Source: Apricaphanius iberus
Taxonomy: Eukaryota > Chordata > Actinopteri > Cyprinodontiformes > Aphaniidae
Reading direction: 5' to 3'
Assembly: GCA_028564705.1 (NCBI GenBank)
Contig: JAPXFQ010001133.1
Coordinates: 1,812,001-1,876,000, forward strand
Length of the DNA: 64,000 nucleotides
Position numbers and translations under genes: made by a program. Positions 13,057 through 24,070 of this stretch are shown here, one piece after another; position 1 is the stretch's first letter; each line of letters begins with the position of its first letter. The notes under the pieces were generated by a model. It was not told the DNA's origin, ran no database searches, and was given only the letters and a program-made list of their open reading frames with translations.

Positions 13057-13734
13057 GTAGCTACCCGATCCGTACCACGCATGTGCAAAAGGCAATTCAA
13101 AGTGCTTCTACTTCCGCTCGTAGCATTCTACGATAGTTACGGGTCAGAGTATTGTTTGGTATATTAAAACATTCAATATAATGTAGACAAAAACGGAAAA
13201 AAAAGATATCTACGGATCAGGACTCCCCGATCCATACCACGCAGATGTACTCTTCTTCTTCTGTTTCGTTTAATGGCAGCTTACTCCCCAGTCTACAAAG
13301 GTACAGAGCAAATGAGCCCAGTTGAAAACTGAACTCGCGTCACTACAAATTGTGTTTGTGTGTGTTTGTTAAATTTAGTGATAGTCGAGTGTGTTTCTGC
13401 TTGTGTGCGTGGAGAGGCTTTATTTGAATGATCTTGATGATGTTCTGTTGATGATGTCCACTGTAAATTGTCAGTAAACACTTAAGCTAGGTGATGAGGC
13501 TTCAGGTGAACTATTACAAGTTTTTGGCATTAAGTCTGTAATTTGCCGCCATTCTTCGTATTTGGCGCCATTCTTCTTATTTTACGCCGCTGTTGTTCAA
13601 TCGGGGGAAGCTCTCCGTTGAGGAGAAAAGCATGAATCTGTTTGTATACGGAAGTATCCATTGAGAGGAAGTGACGTAGTATTTGCGCATGCATGGTACC
13701 GATCGGGTTTCGGGTACAGATCGGGTAGCGACAA
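13057..13734. mobile_element. MITE-like inverted repeat, family not recognised
   Basis: The left end reads GTAGCTACCCGATCCGTACC then ACGCATGTGCAAA. The right end, reverse complemented, reads GTCGCTACCCGATCTGTACC then, after an 18-base insert, ATGCATGCGCAAA. The interior is about 680 bp without a transposase. A third copy of the motif (CCCCGATCCATACCACGCA) lies inside at about 13227-13245. No target duplication could be fixed. Confidence 0.6.
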
Positions 13735-15295
13735 CGGTGTTATATTTTAGGCTTATTTGGGTATGCCAACGGTAATTATGATTAGACTTTGTGTGAAATA
13801 AAAAAGAATTAGAAAAGTAATTAGAAAATTAGAAAAGAATTATTAAGGCTTAGAGCCCCACATAATGTTTAATTGAATGTCAGACCTGTTATAAAAAAGC
13901 TATTTCATTAAGAACCTTAACTGGACCCTTGTGGACCTAAAAAGTCCTAAAAACACGACCTAAAAATGCGATTCGTGTATTTCTGAGCAGTTTGACTAAA
14001 GTTTGTGCTGCATCTACAGTTATGATTGTGTCCTTAAATGGCATATATCATTGGGATCACAAGACTCTCAGCTTTCAAATGACGTATAATATGTATATGC
14101 ACAGAGAAAGGGTGTCAGAAAAAATGCAGATTTAACCTGGATGTGTGTAACGTACCGCAGACGGGATGTAAAAACATGAAGGGGTTAAATAAAACGACTG
14201 CTTACTGCCCAGCCGATGGATGGTAGAGTATGACTACCTGGTCCATCCGTTATGTATCACCTAAGACTCTAATGTGTTTTCTGGGTAATATCTGGGAAGC
14301 AGTGCTAGAGCTGTCTGCATCCAACGTCTGTATGAAGCAGCTGAAGAGGAGGAGGACCTTGAGGAAATAAGGAGAGGGCGATTCTGAGCGCATTAGTCCC
14401 GCTTCATTGTACAGGGGTGAAAGTTTAAAGCCTGCGACGGCGAGGCGACTCGGCTGTTTGTTGTGTTCTTTCCAGGGAGGAAAGCAATTTGCTTTCAGGG
14501 GCCTTCCTTACAAAGACACAACAGGAGAAGAGGCTGTTTTATATATGGGGTTCAGTATATTATCTGTTTCTAGGTAAGAAATGGAAATAAAAAAGCAGGG
14601 GGGATAAGAAGAAAAAAAGACAATATAGAAAAGATTTAGCCGTGTGTTTTGTAAGTCAACACAGTCCGACAGTCTTCGCACGTGTCCTTGATATGGAAAT
14701 AACGGCTCAGATCGCATTCTGGCAGCGTGCTACTGGAGGCGTCCTTTTCCCAGTCACTCTCTTTTTTACACAGCTGCAGCAGAAGAGGGAGGGAGTCCCT
14801 GAGCTTTCACCGTCCCAGAATCCCTCATCCAGACAGGCTTGATCTCCATTCGCCGCCACCGAGTCAGCTCTATTATCCATCTGAATAGAGAGCCCATGTT
14901 GTGAGCGCAGAGTTTCGTCAGGCTGAAAGAAGAGCCCCAGGAACGCCTGACACTAGCTCAGGGTCGGTGAGAGTCATTCCAGGGAGGAAGCGCCTTAGTT
15001 CCCACATTACGAGCACAAAACTTCAGTGAGAGTTTCATGTAAGGTCAACGCTGAGGAGGGCTTAGTATAATGGCTGGAAGGAAAATAAAACAGCAAAGTG
15101 TTGTTTAATTTGATTGCTTGGTACACATTGGTGGATTCTCTACTTTGCTCCTTTGGTTAAACCTAAATGTTTCATATTATCAAACTCCTTCCATATCAGA
15201 CAGAAATGACCAAAGGAAACTCACTGTGGGAATACTGGCCAGTACTGCTTGGACTGTTGTTGATTTAGGTCACTGTAAAATGGGTGAATATTTAC

Positions 15296-15850
15296 TAGGG
15301 CTGTAGCTATACACTAATCATACGACACGATACATAGTATTCACGCTCACGGTGCGATTTGATATGTTTACATCATTTTCAGAAAGATCTAAAGCGGACA
15401 GAGTGCTTTTTGATGACATTTTGTAAATGTTCCATTTACTTGGATTGAAATAATTGAACTGAAAACTAAAAATATAAACTACACAATATATATCAGACTG
15501 AACAGAGAGTACAGCTTGGAAATGTTGGAGAAAATGAATCAAAGATGTGTTGAGATTTTTAAAACTGAATTTAACTGTAGAAAAACGTGTAAAAGCATTC
15601 TAAACGCTCCAACCTGTTTGATTCATAACACATCCAATTTTATTACTAGATCCAACTGATCGACCGGAACGAAGAAGGTGAAAACAGCCACCAACTACTG
15701 GTCTTACTTTAAAATAGACTAAAAAATACTGTCATCATTAAGGGTTCATTCAAATTCTTAAAAAAACAACAACAATTTTTTGGTTTTGAATATCGTTACA
15801 ATATGGTGACATAAAATATCGATATTTATCAATATTTTTCTACATCCCTA
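15296..15850. mobile_element. hAT MITE, family A copy 1
   Basis: Ends TAGGGCTGTAG and CTACATCCCTA form inverted repeats. The flanking ATATTTAC and ACATTTAC are an 8-bp target duplication with one mismatch. The 555-bp interior shares extended similarity with the element at 52811-53192 (for example ...CACCAACTA.TGGTC.TACTTT and TTTGAATATCG.TACAATAT). Non-autonomous. Confidence 0.8.
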
Positions 15851-16843
15851 ACATTTACACAGTCATTCACTGTATTCTATTTGTCATTATCTTGTAGAAA
15901 TTAGATTTCACTAGGTGTGTAACGGTACACGCATCCATATTATGATTCTTTTGGTGTGAAACGTCGAGGTGCGCAGAGTTTCCACACAGAAGCTTAACTG
16001 CGTTGCACTTTAGCCAGCAACACATCTAACTCTCTAAACCAGAAATGTCCAAACTTTTTGTGACAAGGACTAAAATCATCAAGATAAAAGTTCCGCAGAG
16101 CCATAGAAATAAGATTTCTTTCATGCAAAAAAAGAGTTGTTTTTTCTTCCCTGCTTAACAATAAATTAAACAGGTGACTTTTTACTGAAACACATTAAGT
16201 GAGAATTCTTGTAGAAAAGGGATTTTTAAAGGATTTTAGATTCAAAGCATGGCGCTTTTAAGGTTTGCCTTTTTAAAAGTCACCATTTTCAAATAGTTTT
16301 CAAATATTTCGGAGAGGCTAAAATAATCAGTAAAAAGCTGTTTTCTCAGCAGAATCAACAGGATTTGGGTCCTTCTTTCTTTGAAAATATGTGTTACTTT
16401 CAGGTATGTTTGGTCATGACCAGTGACTATTTGAACTGAAAGCAGGAACTTTAATGGAAGCTTCCGTTGGTAAATCCTCCTGTTTTGGGAACACGTTAGC
16501 TTCATGCTAACTGGTTACCAACTTCCGCTAGCATCGGTCACTGTTAGCCACCACAGATGTTACTGAGCTGAAGGACCCTGCTTAGCTGCCCTCAGTGGTG
16601 TCGTTTTCTCATCTAATATTATCTTTAGCTTACACTTAACACTCATACAACAGCGTATAAATAATTAATAAATAAACGAGGAGTGCTGTGGCTGCTTCCA
16701 AGATGTTAAAGCGCAAGTGTAGCTTTGTAACCGATAAAGCTGGCATAATTGTTTCTGTGTGGCAAAGATCCAGTGGCTCACATGGACACAAACTATATTT
16801 ATTAATACAGCGAAAAGTGACACTTCATCTATACATTGAGTGA

Positions 16844-17189
16844 TAGAGCTGTGCTGAAAAACATAGAAAAATCGATTCTTCTTAAAATTCTAAGAATCGA
16901 ATCGATTCACAAGTTCAAAAATGGTTTTAATTGTTAACATAGTTTGTCCTTTTTTACAGCTAAAATAATTAAAAGCCTTAGTTCTGAACGTGTTAATAGT
17001 TTTTTCCTGGTAAACTGTTACTCTTATAGTTAAGATAACAGCTCAAAAAAACGTTTTTAATAGCACTGACATATATCTATATGTCAGTGTATATCTGGAT
17101 CACATTGAATCAGAATGGGATAATCGATTCTAACTCTTGAGAATCGGAATCGAATGGATTTTTGAAGTTTTAATCGATCACCAGCTCTA
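16844..17189. mobile_element. hAT MITE, family B copy 1
   Basis: Ends TAGAGCTG and CAGCTCTA are inverted repeats. Inside, ATCGATTC/GAATCGAT runs lie near both termini. Flanks TTGAGTGA and CTGACTAA match in 5 of 8 positions, compatible with an old hAT target duplication. The interior segment with AAAGCCTTAGTTCTGA and TTTTTTCCTGGTAAA recurs inverted at 26.69-26.93 kb. Confidence 0.6.
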
Positions 17190-17324
17190 CTGACTAAAGA
17201 GGATGAAGAAGAAAACTAAAGACCGGAGTAGGTTTTTTTCTAAATTAGTAAGTCTAAGTGAGAAACTGATATGATTTTGTTTTTTATTCTTTTTTTAATG
17301 ATTGTACTCCATGCTTTTAAATGC

Positions 17325-17407
17325 TGCATTGTTTCTTTGTCTCAAATCATGTAAAGCACCACGAATCGCCGTGAGTTGAAAGTATGTTATACAAATAAAA
17401 TTGCCTT
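17325..17407 (+). mobile_element. LINE-like 3' tail fragment
   Basis: TGTAAAGCACCACGAATCGC then TATACAAATAAAATTGCCTTGCC resembles a LINE 3' end of the AAAGCAC...ATAAATAAAATTG type. A short similar end (GTGCTCTACAAATAAACTTA) occurs at about 46568-46587. Confidence 0.3.
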
Positions 17408-18169
17408 GCCAAGTGCTCCTTTTTCGTTTTAATACATTTGTTTTCTCTGGATATTATTTTAGATTTTTGTTTAATTTTTGTCCAGTGTGACTTAAAATGT
17501 GAACTATTCTTGTTACTGGTAAATTATTACTGTTATGAATTAATTTCCACAGATTTTAAAGCCATTTTTGTACTCCTCAAAGCCTATCTAAAGTTATTTA
17601 ACTGATCGTTCTAACCAAATGGAGAATGCACGCTCGAAACATGTTAAAATCAAAAGTCTTTGCAAGTGTCCTCTTTTTTTGGGAATCAAACTATTGTCAC
17701 TCTGCTGCACTGTAAGAAATGAATCATAGCGATTTTAAATTTAATTCATCGTTTTATTTTCAATATACTTAAAATTTTTCATTTAAGGGGTGTAATTAAT
17801 AATGTTTCATTTGATTTAATAAATTTCAAACCCATACTTTTTAATTAATTGACAGTTTTGTGGAAAATATTGCATTAACTTTATCAAATAAATCCAACGT
17901 TTAATTTCTTAAAGTTTGCATCCTCTCCAACCTCACCTGTATGACTGATGGAACTTCCTGCTTCCAGCTTAAGCCATGATTAACCTGTTACCACCGTTAA
18001 CACAGACAGTAGGGCAGTCTGAAATATTCATTTCCTCTCCCAGATTGTCCTGACTGAACCGAACCATGAAACTGAATCCTGATACGTACAAAATAGGAAG
18101 TTTTTGCATACCATTAAAACCATTGACGTTAAAAAGATTTTTGTAATGAATTTAGTCAAAAACGGCAGA

Positions 18170-18345
18170 ATTTGTCGATGATAGAAGGCTAAAACAAGAA
18201 CAGGGTGAGTACTTTTTAAAAGCACCATTCTGTTTAGCTCTGGGCAGGCTCTTCTTGGTGCATGATGCTGCCACCACCATTTTTCTCTGTGAAGTGGATT
18301 GTTAGTATTTTGAATGTCGGTGAACTTTGCACCTTTTTTTAATGG
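18170..18345 (-). mobile_element. Tc1-like transposase scrap
   Basis: The plus strand reads GGTGCATGATGCTGCCACCA, near CTGTGAAGTGGATTGTTAGT. Reverse complemented, this resembles the GGTGGCAGCATCATG segment common in fish Tc1/mariner transposase genes. Too decayed for a frame. Confidence 0.35.
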
Positions 18346-19526
18346 GTAATGCAGACGGTTTTGGTTCTGGTCTGTAGGAACGTTTCTTCCACTACAGTTG
18401 AACACGGTCAGGTTGAGGAAAATGTGAAAACGTTTGATTGTTTGGAAGAAATACTTGAAACAAATGAGGTTTTGATCTTTCCGGACCGTTTTTCTGTCTC
18501 CGCTGAGCCGGCTGGAACAGATTCTACCAGTTAGCGGGTCACACCTCTCCTAACTCCCTGTTCTCTGAACGCTTTTAACACCATGACCTATAAAGACAGA
18601 CAGACCACGTTGAAGATTCTTCTGCTAACGTGTTTGCCCACGTCCCTTTAATATGATTAAACCCTACCTCAGGATTTGATTAGGCCTAATTGCGTTACAG
18701 TCCAATTAGGCCTCCTGGGAGGAAACTGGACGACGCTGACAAGGCTTTCTGCTCCTGACTGTGGAGAGGTGGAATGAGCCGAGGTGGAAGTCTGAGAAGG
18801 GAGCAAAAGGAGCGAGGGGAACCTCCTCCGCTGTGATGCAGCATTAGCAGATCCCCTCTAGGTCAAGCTGCTGTCGGGGCACAGCAGAGCTGATTAAGAT
18901 GGATGCGTGTGGCCGGAGTGAGGCGGAAACCGCCCTGCGGTCGCCCTCTGCACGTCTCCAGCCTGACAGCTGTCTGTAACGCCGCGGCTTCTACCTGTAA
19001 GTTACACTAATGCAGACTGACAGGCGGCCTGCCCCGAGTGGGCCGCGCCGATGACACCGATGACACAATCGCTCGGGCGCCACACGCGACCCGGGGAGGA
19101 GAAAGCGTTGGAAGCCATGCACGGCCATCTCCGCCTCTCTGCTCTGAATACCAAACCACTCCGCCTGCCTGAGGCTTCCCAGAAACGAACCCTCCTGAAG
19201 GCCAGATCGATGGGCGATGGCAGACATGCATACGCTTAAAAAGCTCCTCCGCTCACAGCAGCCTGGACAGTATCGGCTCAAGGCTGAACGTCTGAAGGTA
19301 AGGAAGGGTTGGGCCAATTAAAAAGAAACATGCAGCCTAAAAACAAAGAAAATATTTAGGCTTCGCCTACTGTGGATTGATGGAGACTTATTAAAACTTG
19401 GAGTTGATCACAGACTGGTAGATTCAGTTTTACTGCCTGCTTTTATAGAACTGGATATTTCAATTCTTCCTTTTTACATCTGAATCATTCATTATTGTTT
19501 ATATAGACTAAAACTGTAATTCTTAG

Positions 19527-20846
19527 GCAGGGCTGTCCATTCACAAGGTACGCTGAGTGCGTAGGACCTCGTTACATGGGGGTGGGCCCCAAAACGTGAT
19601 TACAGAGTTATCATAGTAGCAGATTGCTCAGATAGTACGTAATGGTACAGCCCAAAGGTTTGGTTTAGCGTCAGCGCAAGGTTTTTATTCATATTGATAA
19701 CCCGCGGCGCTGCTGAATGACAAAATGATAAAGACAAAAAAAACATGAATCTGGAGCAGAGAAGAGAAAGAAACCAGGGAGATGACGCCCGCACATACAT
19801 TGTTGGTAAGTTCGTCTTTATTCGCTGCCTTCTGTGCTAGCAGAGGCTAGCTCAGTTCACAGTAACTTTGTTAATTAACTAAACACTGCTAATTAAACAA
19901 TTATTATGTTTACTTCTGTATGATTAATAAAAAGCTCTGACAAATGATCAGCCTCTGTTTAGGGCATCTTTATCATATTGTGCTGCATTGGCAGGAGGTC
20001 AAAATGTGGCTATAGTGTTAACAAAACGGTCAATCATAAAATGTGTCAAACGTAAAACTTTGGGCTTATAGATTACTTACTGAAACAATCCTGCTAACAA
20101 GTCATTTAATAGTTAGCATAATTTCTAGAACTATTTCATTCATCATTTTTATTTTCTTATTTTCTTTTTTCTTACTATTGACTTGTTGAAAAGATTATTT
20201 TAGGCAAAAAAAGCAGGTTGAACTGCCTCTGGAGAAGTGTCTAATCTAATAATACAGAGGAGGTCTTACATGTATTAAAGGCATATTTGAGAAAACTGAG
20301 AATCATTTATGTATCTCTAGACAGAGCCAAGAGTCCTCTTTTCTTATTATCCGAACTATGGTCACCATAATTCCGATATCTTCCCTTTTGGTCACGTACA
20401 AAATGCAACCATTGCTTTGTTTCATGTGTATAAATGGAGTATAGGTTTAGTCCATGTTGCATTATATTAATATAAGATAGTTGAAAAAACTTCCACAGTG
20501 CCATGAAATGAAGTTCTTTACAGATAAACTGCAGACTAATGATGCTTCATATTTTTTGTCACTTTTTATCAGAACATCCTAATGTGTTGTTACTTTTATT
20601 TAGCTTTTTCTAATCATTTTTTTACATTTCAAAAACATTCACAGGCTCAACGCCTTAAATATGGACGGGGAGTTACATTCAGCCAGGAGGAAGATTCTGA
20701 AGATGAGGAACCATCTTCAAACACTGATCTACAACCGCAACTTCCTGAAAAACTCCAGCAGCCTTCTACTTCCACTTCAGCACAAAGCTACGATAAACCC
20801 TCAAGTGGTGTTACACAAACACAACACACAGCAGTTATCTCAGAAG

Positions 20847-20887
<41 letters not shown>

Positions 20888-20905
20888 CTTGGAGGCAGGT
20901 AATGA
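19527..20905 (+). pseudogene. possible remnant of a hAT/ZMYM-like transposase N-terminus
   Basis: The left border resembles a hAT end (CAGGGCTGTCCATTCACAAG). About 210 bp inside, a broken frame reads KHESGAEKRKK, like the KxxSGAxxRKKK start of hAT-type zinc-finger transposases. A second open stretch at 20641-20848 (acidic, SQEEDSEDEEPSS, then Q/P/S-rich) may continue it before running into a (CA)n tract. No zinc finger, RNase-H core or right end was found. It could also be unrelated chance coding. Confidence 0.3.
20853..20886. repeat. (CA)17 microsatellite
   Basis: A perfect CA dinucleotide run of 34 bases. Confidence 0.97.
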
Positions 20906-21043
20906 GGAGATGAATGTACCATCTCCAACACACCCCCACCCTTTGAGCTATAAATTACGTAATATATCCTTTGTATTCAATATGTTTATTTAATTCCACT
21001 TTTAAAACAAATAGCAAAGGTTTAAATACGTTTTGGGTGTGTT

Positions 21044-21122
21044 TCTGTTTTAATCTGTAAAGCACTTTGAGATGCAATTGTTGTATGAAAAGCGCTTTAT
21101 AAATAAAGTTTGATTCGATTTG
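21044..21122 (+). mobile_element. LINE 3' tail fragment
   Basis: TCTGTAAAGCACTTTGAGATG then AAAGCGCTTTATAAATAAAG and a GATTCGATTTGAT end. This is the form of 3' ends of fish L2/CR1-like LINEs. Only the tail is present, as in severe 5' truncation. Confidence 0.45.
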
Positions 21123-22735
21123 ATCTTTTAAAAGCCACACGCATATCGGGCAGAATTTTGTCCATCGTACGCTGCATTGCACACCTGTGGTGCATTCAAG
21201 GGACATTCAAAATATACCGTGATTTCGACAACATAAGACTTTTAAAAAACTTATAACACTGAAAATAATAGCATAAGTCCTAATGATTTAATGGCGGTTG
21301 GCAAGCAATGTTAAGTGCATAATAAATATGCATTAGTTAATTGTAAAGTACAAAAACGACATTCTTTCTGTTAATTTAGTCTTTTTCACCTTTTTTTTTT
21401 CAGAACTAGAAAATTTGCCTAAAAGGTTTTGGATGTCAAGTTTCAAATTTGATATCTTGTACGTTTTGTACCAGTTCCCTTCTCTGAACAGTATACTTCA
21501 GACTAAATAATTTAACATTTTCAACAGTCTCTTCTTGAAGACATGAAGACCCGTTTTTTTTTTTAGAAATGTTGTGTAGAGTTTGTCAGATGCAATAGTG
21601 CTAAAATGTGAACGAATCATGTGACCCGATTCATTAGAGAGATATATCAATACAACCAGAACTCAGTAGGAGAGCGTTTATCTATTCTATTTATCATTAA
21701 AATATTCCATATTTAATGAACTGCTGATGAGTTATAATGAAAATAATTGAACTATGTGGTATTTCCGATCGGACAGAAAATATAGCCTTTTTCAACGTGG
21801 TCAATTTGGTTCAAAACAGATGAGAATGGTTCAGAGCTTACATGGAAAAATGTGTTCATCTCCAGAACAGCGCCACCTTTTGGTGGACGACAATCAGTTT
21901 TAGTGTCTGAAAAAACCCACTGAGACTGAATTCCTGTTTTTTCATGGTTAAGCTGGACTGTGAGTTTGACTCAGAAAAAGAACAATAATGCAGCCGACCG
22001 TTGATATTTGAGGGGTTAGGAGTAGAAATGCGATACTTTTCCGTCTCATACTGAATTTCAGTACCTGGGCTTAATGTGTTTGCCTATACCAAGAACTTAT
22101 CCGCTGCTGCTCGTATTCTGTAAGAAACCAAACGCCTAGGCGTGTTTCTAGGGCGCCACCTAGTGAGGGGCGTCAAATATGTGGCGAGAATTTTTTTTTC
22201 TAATGTCTATTTATTTTTTTCAACAGTTTTTGCCATCTCTATCAATAACAATACTTTGACATAGATATTGCTTATATAGATATTTTATGTATATAGTGTA
22301 TTTATGTGAATCCCGTTTTACAGTATATAATTTTGCACACAATGTTTTATTTTTTGTTTGAATTTCCGATGATATTGGTATCCGTCCGACCCTAGTTAGC
22401 AGCCAAATTCGCCAATGAAGAGCTATGTCCACATGACACTTGTAAAACTGCCTATTTTAATAGATAAAACACCAAATACACCATAACACGCAATAACACA
22501 TACGGTGAAACCATCTTAGCGCTACCACAGAAGCTAACATCTACGCTCTTAGAGAGTCGAACAGCATTGGGTCTGCATATATTAGATACGATCCATGAAA
22601 CCATGTATGAGCAGGTAACTGCGAAACACAACAACGACATTAGGTTGCTGGGTAAAAACACGTGGAGACGCAGACGTTTGTGACTTCTCAGACTTTGTGG
22701 TGAACCTTTGGCGTCCTGATGGACAGAACGTTTAC

Positions 22736-22868
22736 CTCGGTCTCTAGGAAACGCCTCAAGGCCCTCTTCTTCTTGATGCTTTTGCGGCGAACGTAAACGG
22801 CGACGCCGAGCGCCAGGATGATGACGATGAACAGGCCGCCGATGATCCCAGCCGCTATCAGGGGGGTC
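22736..22868 (-). CDS. erbb4: erbb4 exon (human exon 17 equivalent): transmembrane helix and basic juxtamembrane segment
   Basis: This 133-nt coding exon has acceptor TCGTCCTGCAG and donor ACCGAG|GTAAAC, ending in phase 0. It encodes the membrane helix ([20 protein letters not shown], then AVYV) followed by [18 protein letters not shown]. The G-I-I-G-G stretch is the small-residue dimer motif of the ErbB4 helix. The cytoplasmic basic block [13 protein letters not shown] is the ErbB4 form (EGFR and ErbB3 differ here) and is known in mammals as a nuclear localisation signal of the released intracellular domain. The valine before RRK lies where gamma-secretase cuts human ErbB4. The next coding exon (start of the kinase region) is not seen in the remaining 22.7 kb. 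Confidence 0.96.
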
Positions 22869-23879
22869 CTGCAGGACGACAAACAGCGAAGCATTCAGAG
22901 ATGTTGGAATGAAGCTCGACTAGGATCCACTTAGTCTGCAGATAAACACCTGGAACATCTTTAATCTTAAAGAAAGTCTTTGTAGTTTGGCCAAAACTCA
23001 AGGAGTCTACTTCTATCTGTGCTGTTCTTAGACATGCATCTGCAACGAGTCAAAGCTGGAAAACAGTTTCATCTCTTTGTTGTGCTGAAACGCCTCATTT
23101 TTCATGTCGAAATACTTCCAGCTCCATTCAAATCTGCAAGCAAATCATTTTCCTGAGCTGCTCACAGACACACAAAGGTTTTCTGCACATCTTGTTAGAA
23201 ACTTACTGAAAACTACTTCTGTGCTGAAGAGCCGACTCCCAAAAGGCCTTATAAACACGTCCTTAATATTTAAAGCAAGCGTGATATTTTTTTTTAAAGT
23301 CTTGTAAAGAATCAAAGATAAAAAAGCGAGTAAAGCACAATAGGAACATTTAGGCAGCTAGTTTTATAGCAAGAATGAACATTGTTGGTTGTTCCTCCTA
23401 CAGAAGGCTTCGCACCAACTTGGTCCAAATGAATATTCTCCTTTGAGTCAAAAGGACTTCTTGAGTATTTTTGCTTTTCAGCTCTGCTTAATCAGTAGCC
23501 ACACTTTCAATCAGATGTTTTAGAGTTTTAAATTATCTGAGAAAAACGCATGAAAAAGAACTTTGATGATTGAAGACGCGTTATAACCTTCAGAAGATGA
23601 ATGTTTCACCATATTTTTGTACTCGACCAGTATTTTGACACACTTTTAGGTTGCGAAGTGTGGATGAGATTGTTTTCACAGCTCGTCAATCATTTCACCA
23701 CGACTTTTGTTTTGTTAAATTATTGATTCATCCCATAAGAGACAAACAAGCTTTTAAGTTTCATTTCCTGTCTGTGCAGGTCGAATTTAAAGTGGATTGC
23801 TGTAATCCACAACGGCTTTATTTTATTAATATGATAGATGGTATATTTCCAGGTTGATATTTAGGAACTACATGTGTGT

Positions 23880-24070
23880 CTCAGGTCTTTGTCCAATTAG
23901 AACAAGTTCAATTGTCTGCATAGTTATGTCATTTGGCTAAATCTCAACCTCTTCTTTCTTTATCCAATCTATTTTGCTAAATGTAACCCAAAGCATGATA
24001 CTGCCACCACCCTGTCCTGGCAACTGATGCAGTATTGTTATGGAACTGTTGGATATAATCCATGCATCAT
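23880..24070 (-). mobile_element. Tc1-like transposase scrap
   Basis: Contains CCAAAGCATGATACTGCCACC, then ACCCTGTC. This is the same conserved stretch as at 18.26 kb (reverse complement GGTGGCAGTATCATG), in fish Tc1-like context. No open frame. Confidence 0.35.

Larger units (their letters stand above)
1..22735 (-). other. erbb4: erbb4 intron downstream of the transmembrane exon (partial)
   Basis: The intron is at least 22.7 kb long and its end is outside the window. No kinase-domain exon (for example the GSGAFGTVYK glycine loop) was recognised. Repeats are listed separately. Stretches with no recognised content are roughly 1-1080, 7.72-13.05, 14.0-15.28, 18.55-19.5 and 21.13-22.7 kb. Of these, 3.49-3.90, 14.85-15.05 and 18.70-19.26 kb are clearly more GC- and CpG-rich than the rest. 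Confidence 0.75.

Noticed and set aside
18991..19317. 108-codon GC-rich frame on the minus strand, overlapping others on both strands
   Set aside because: Several overlapping frames arise from high GC content. No motif, no splice context and no recognisable protein.
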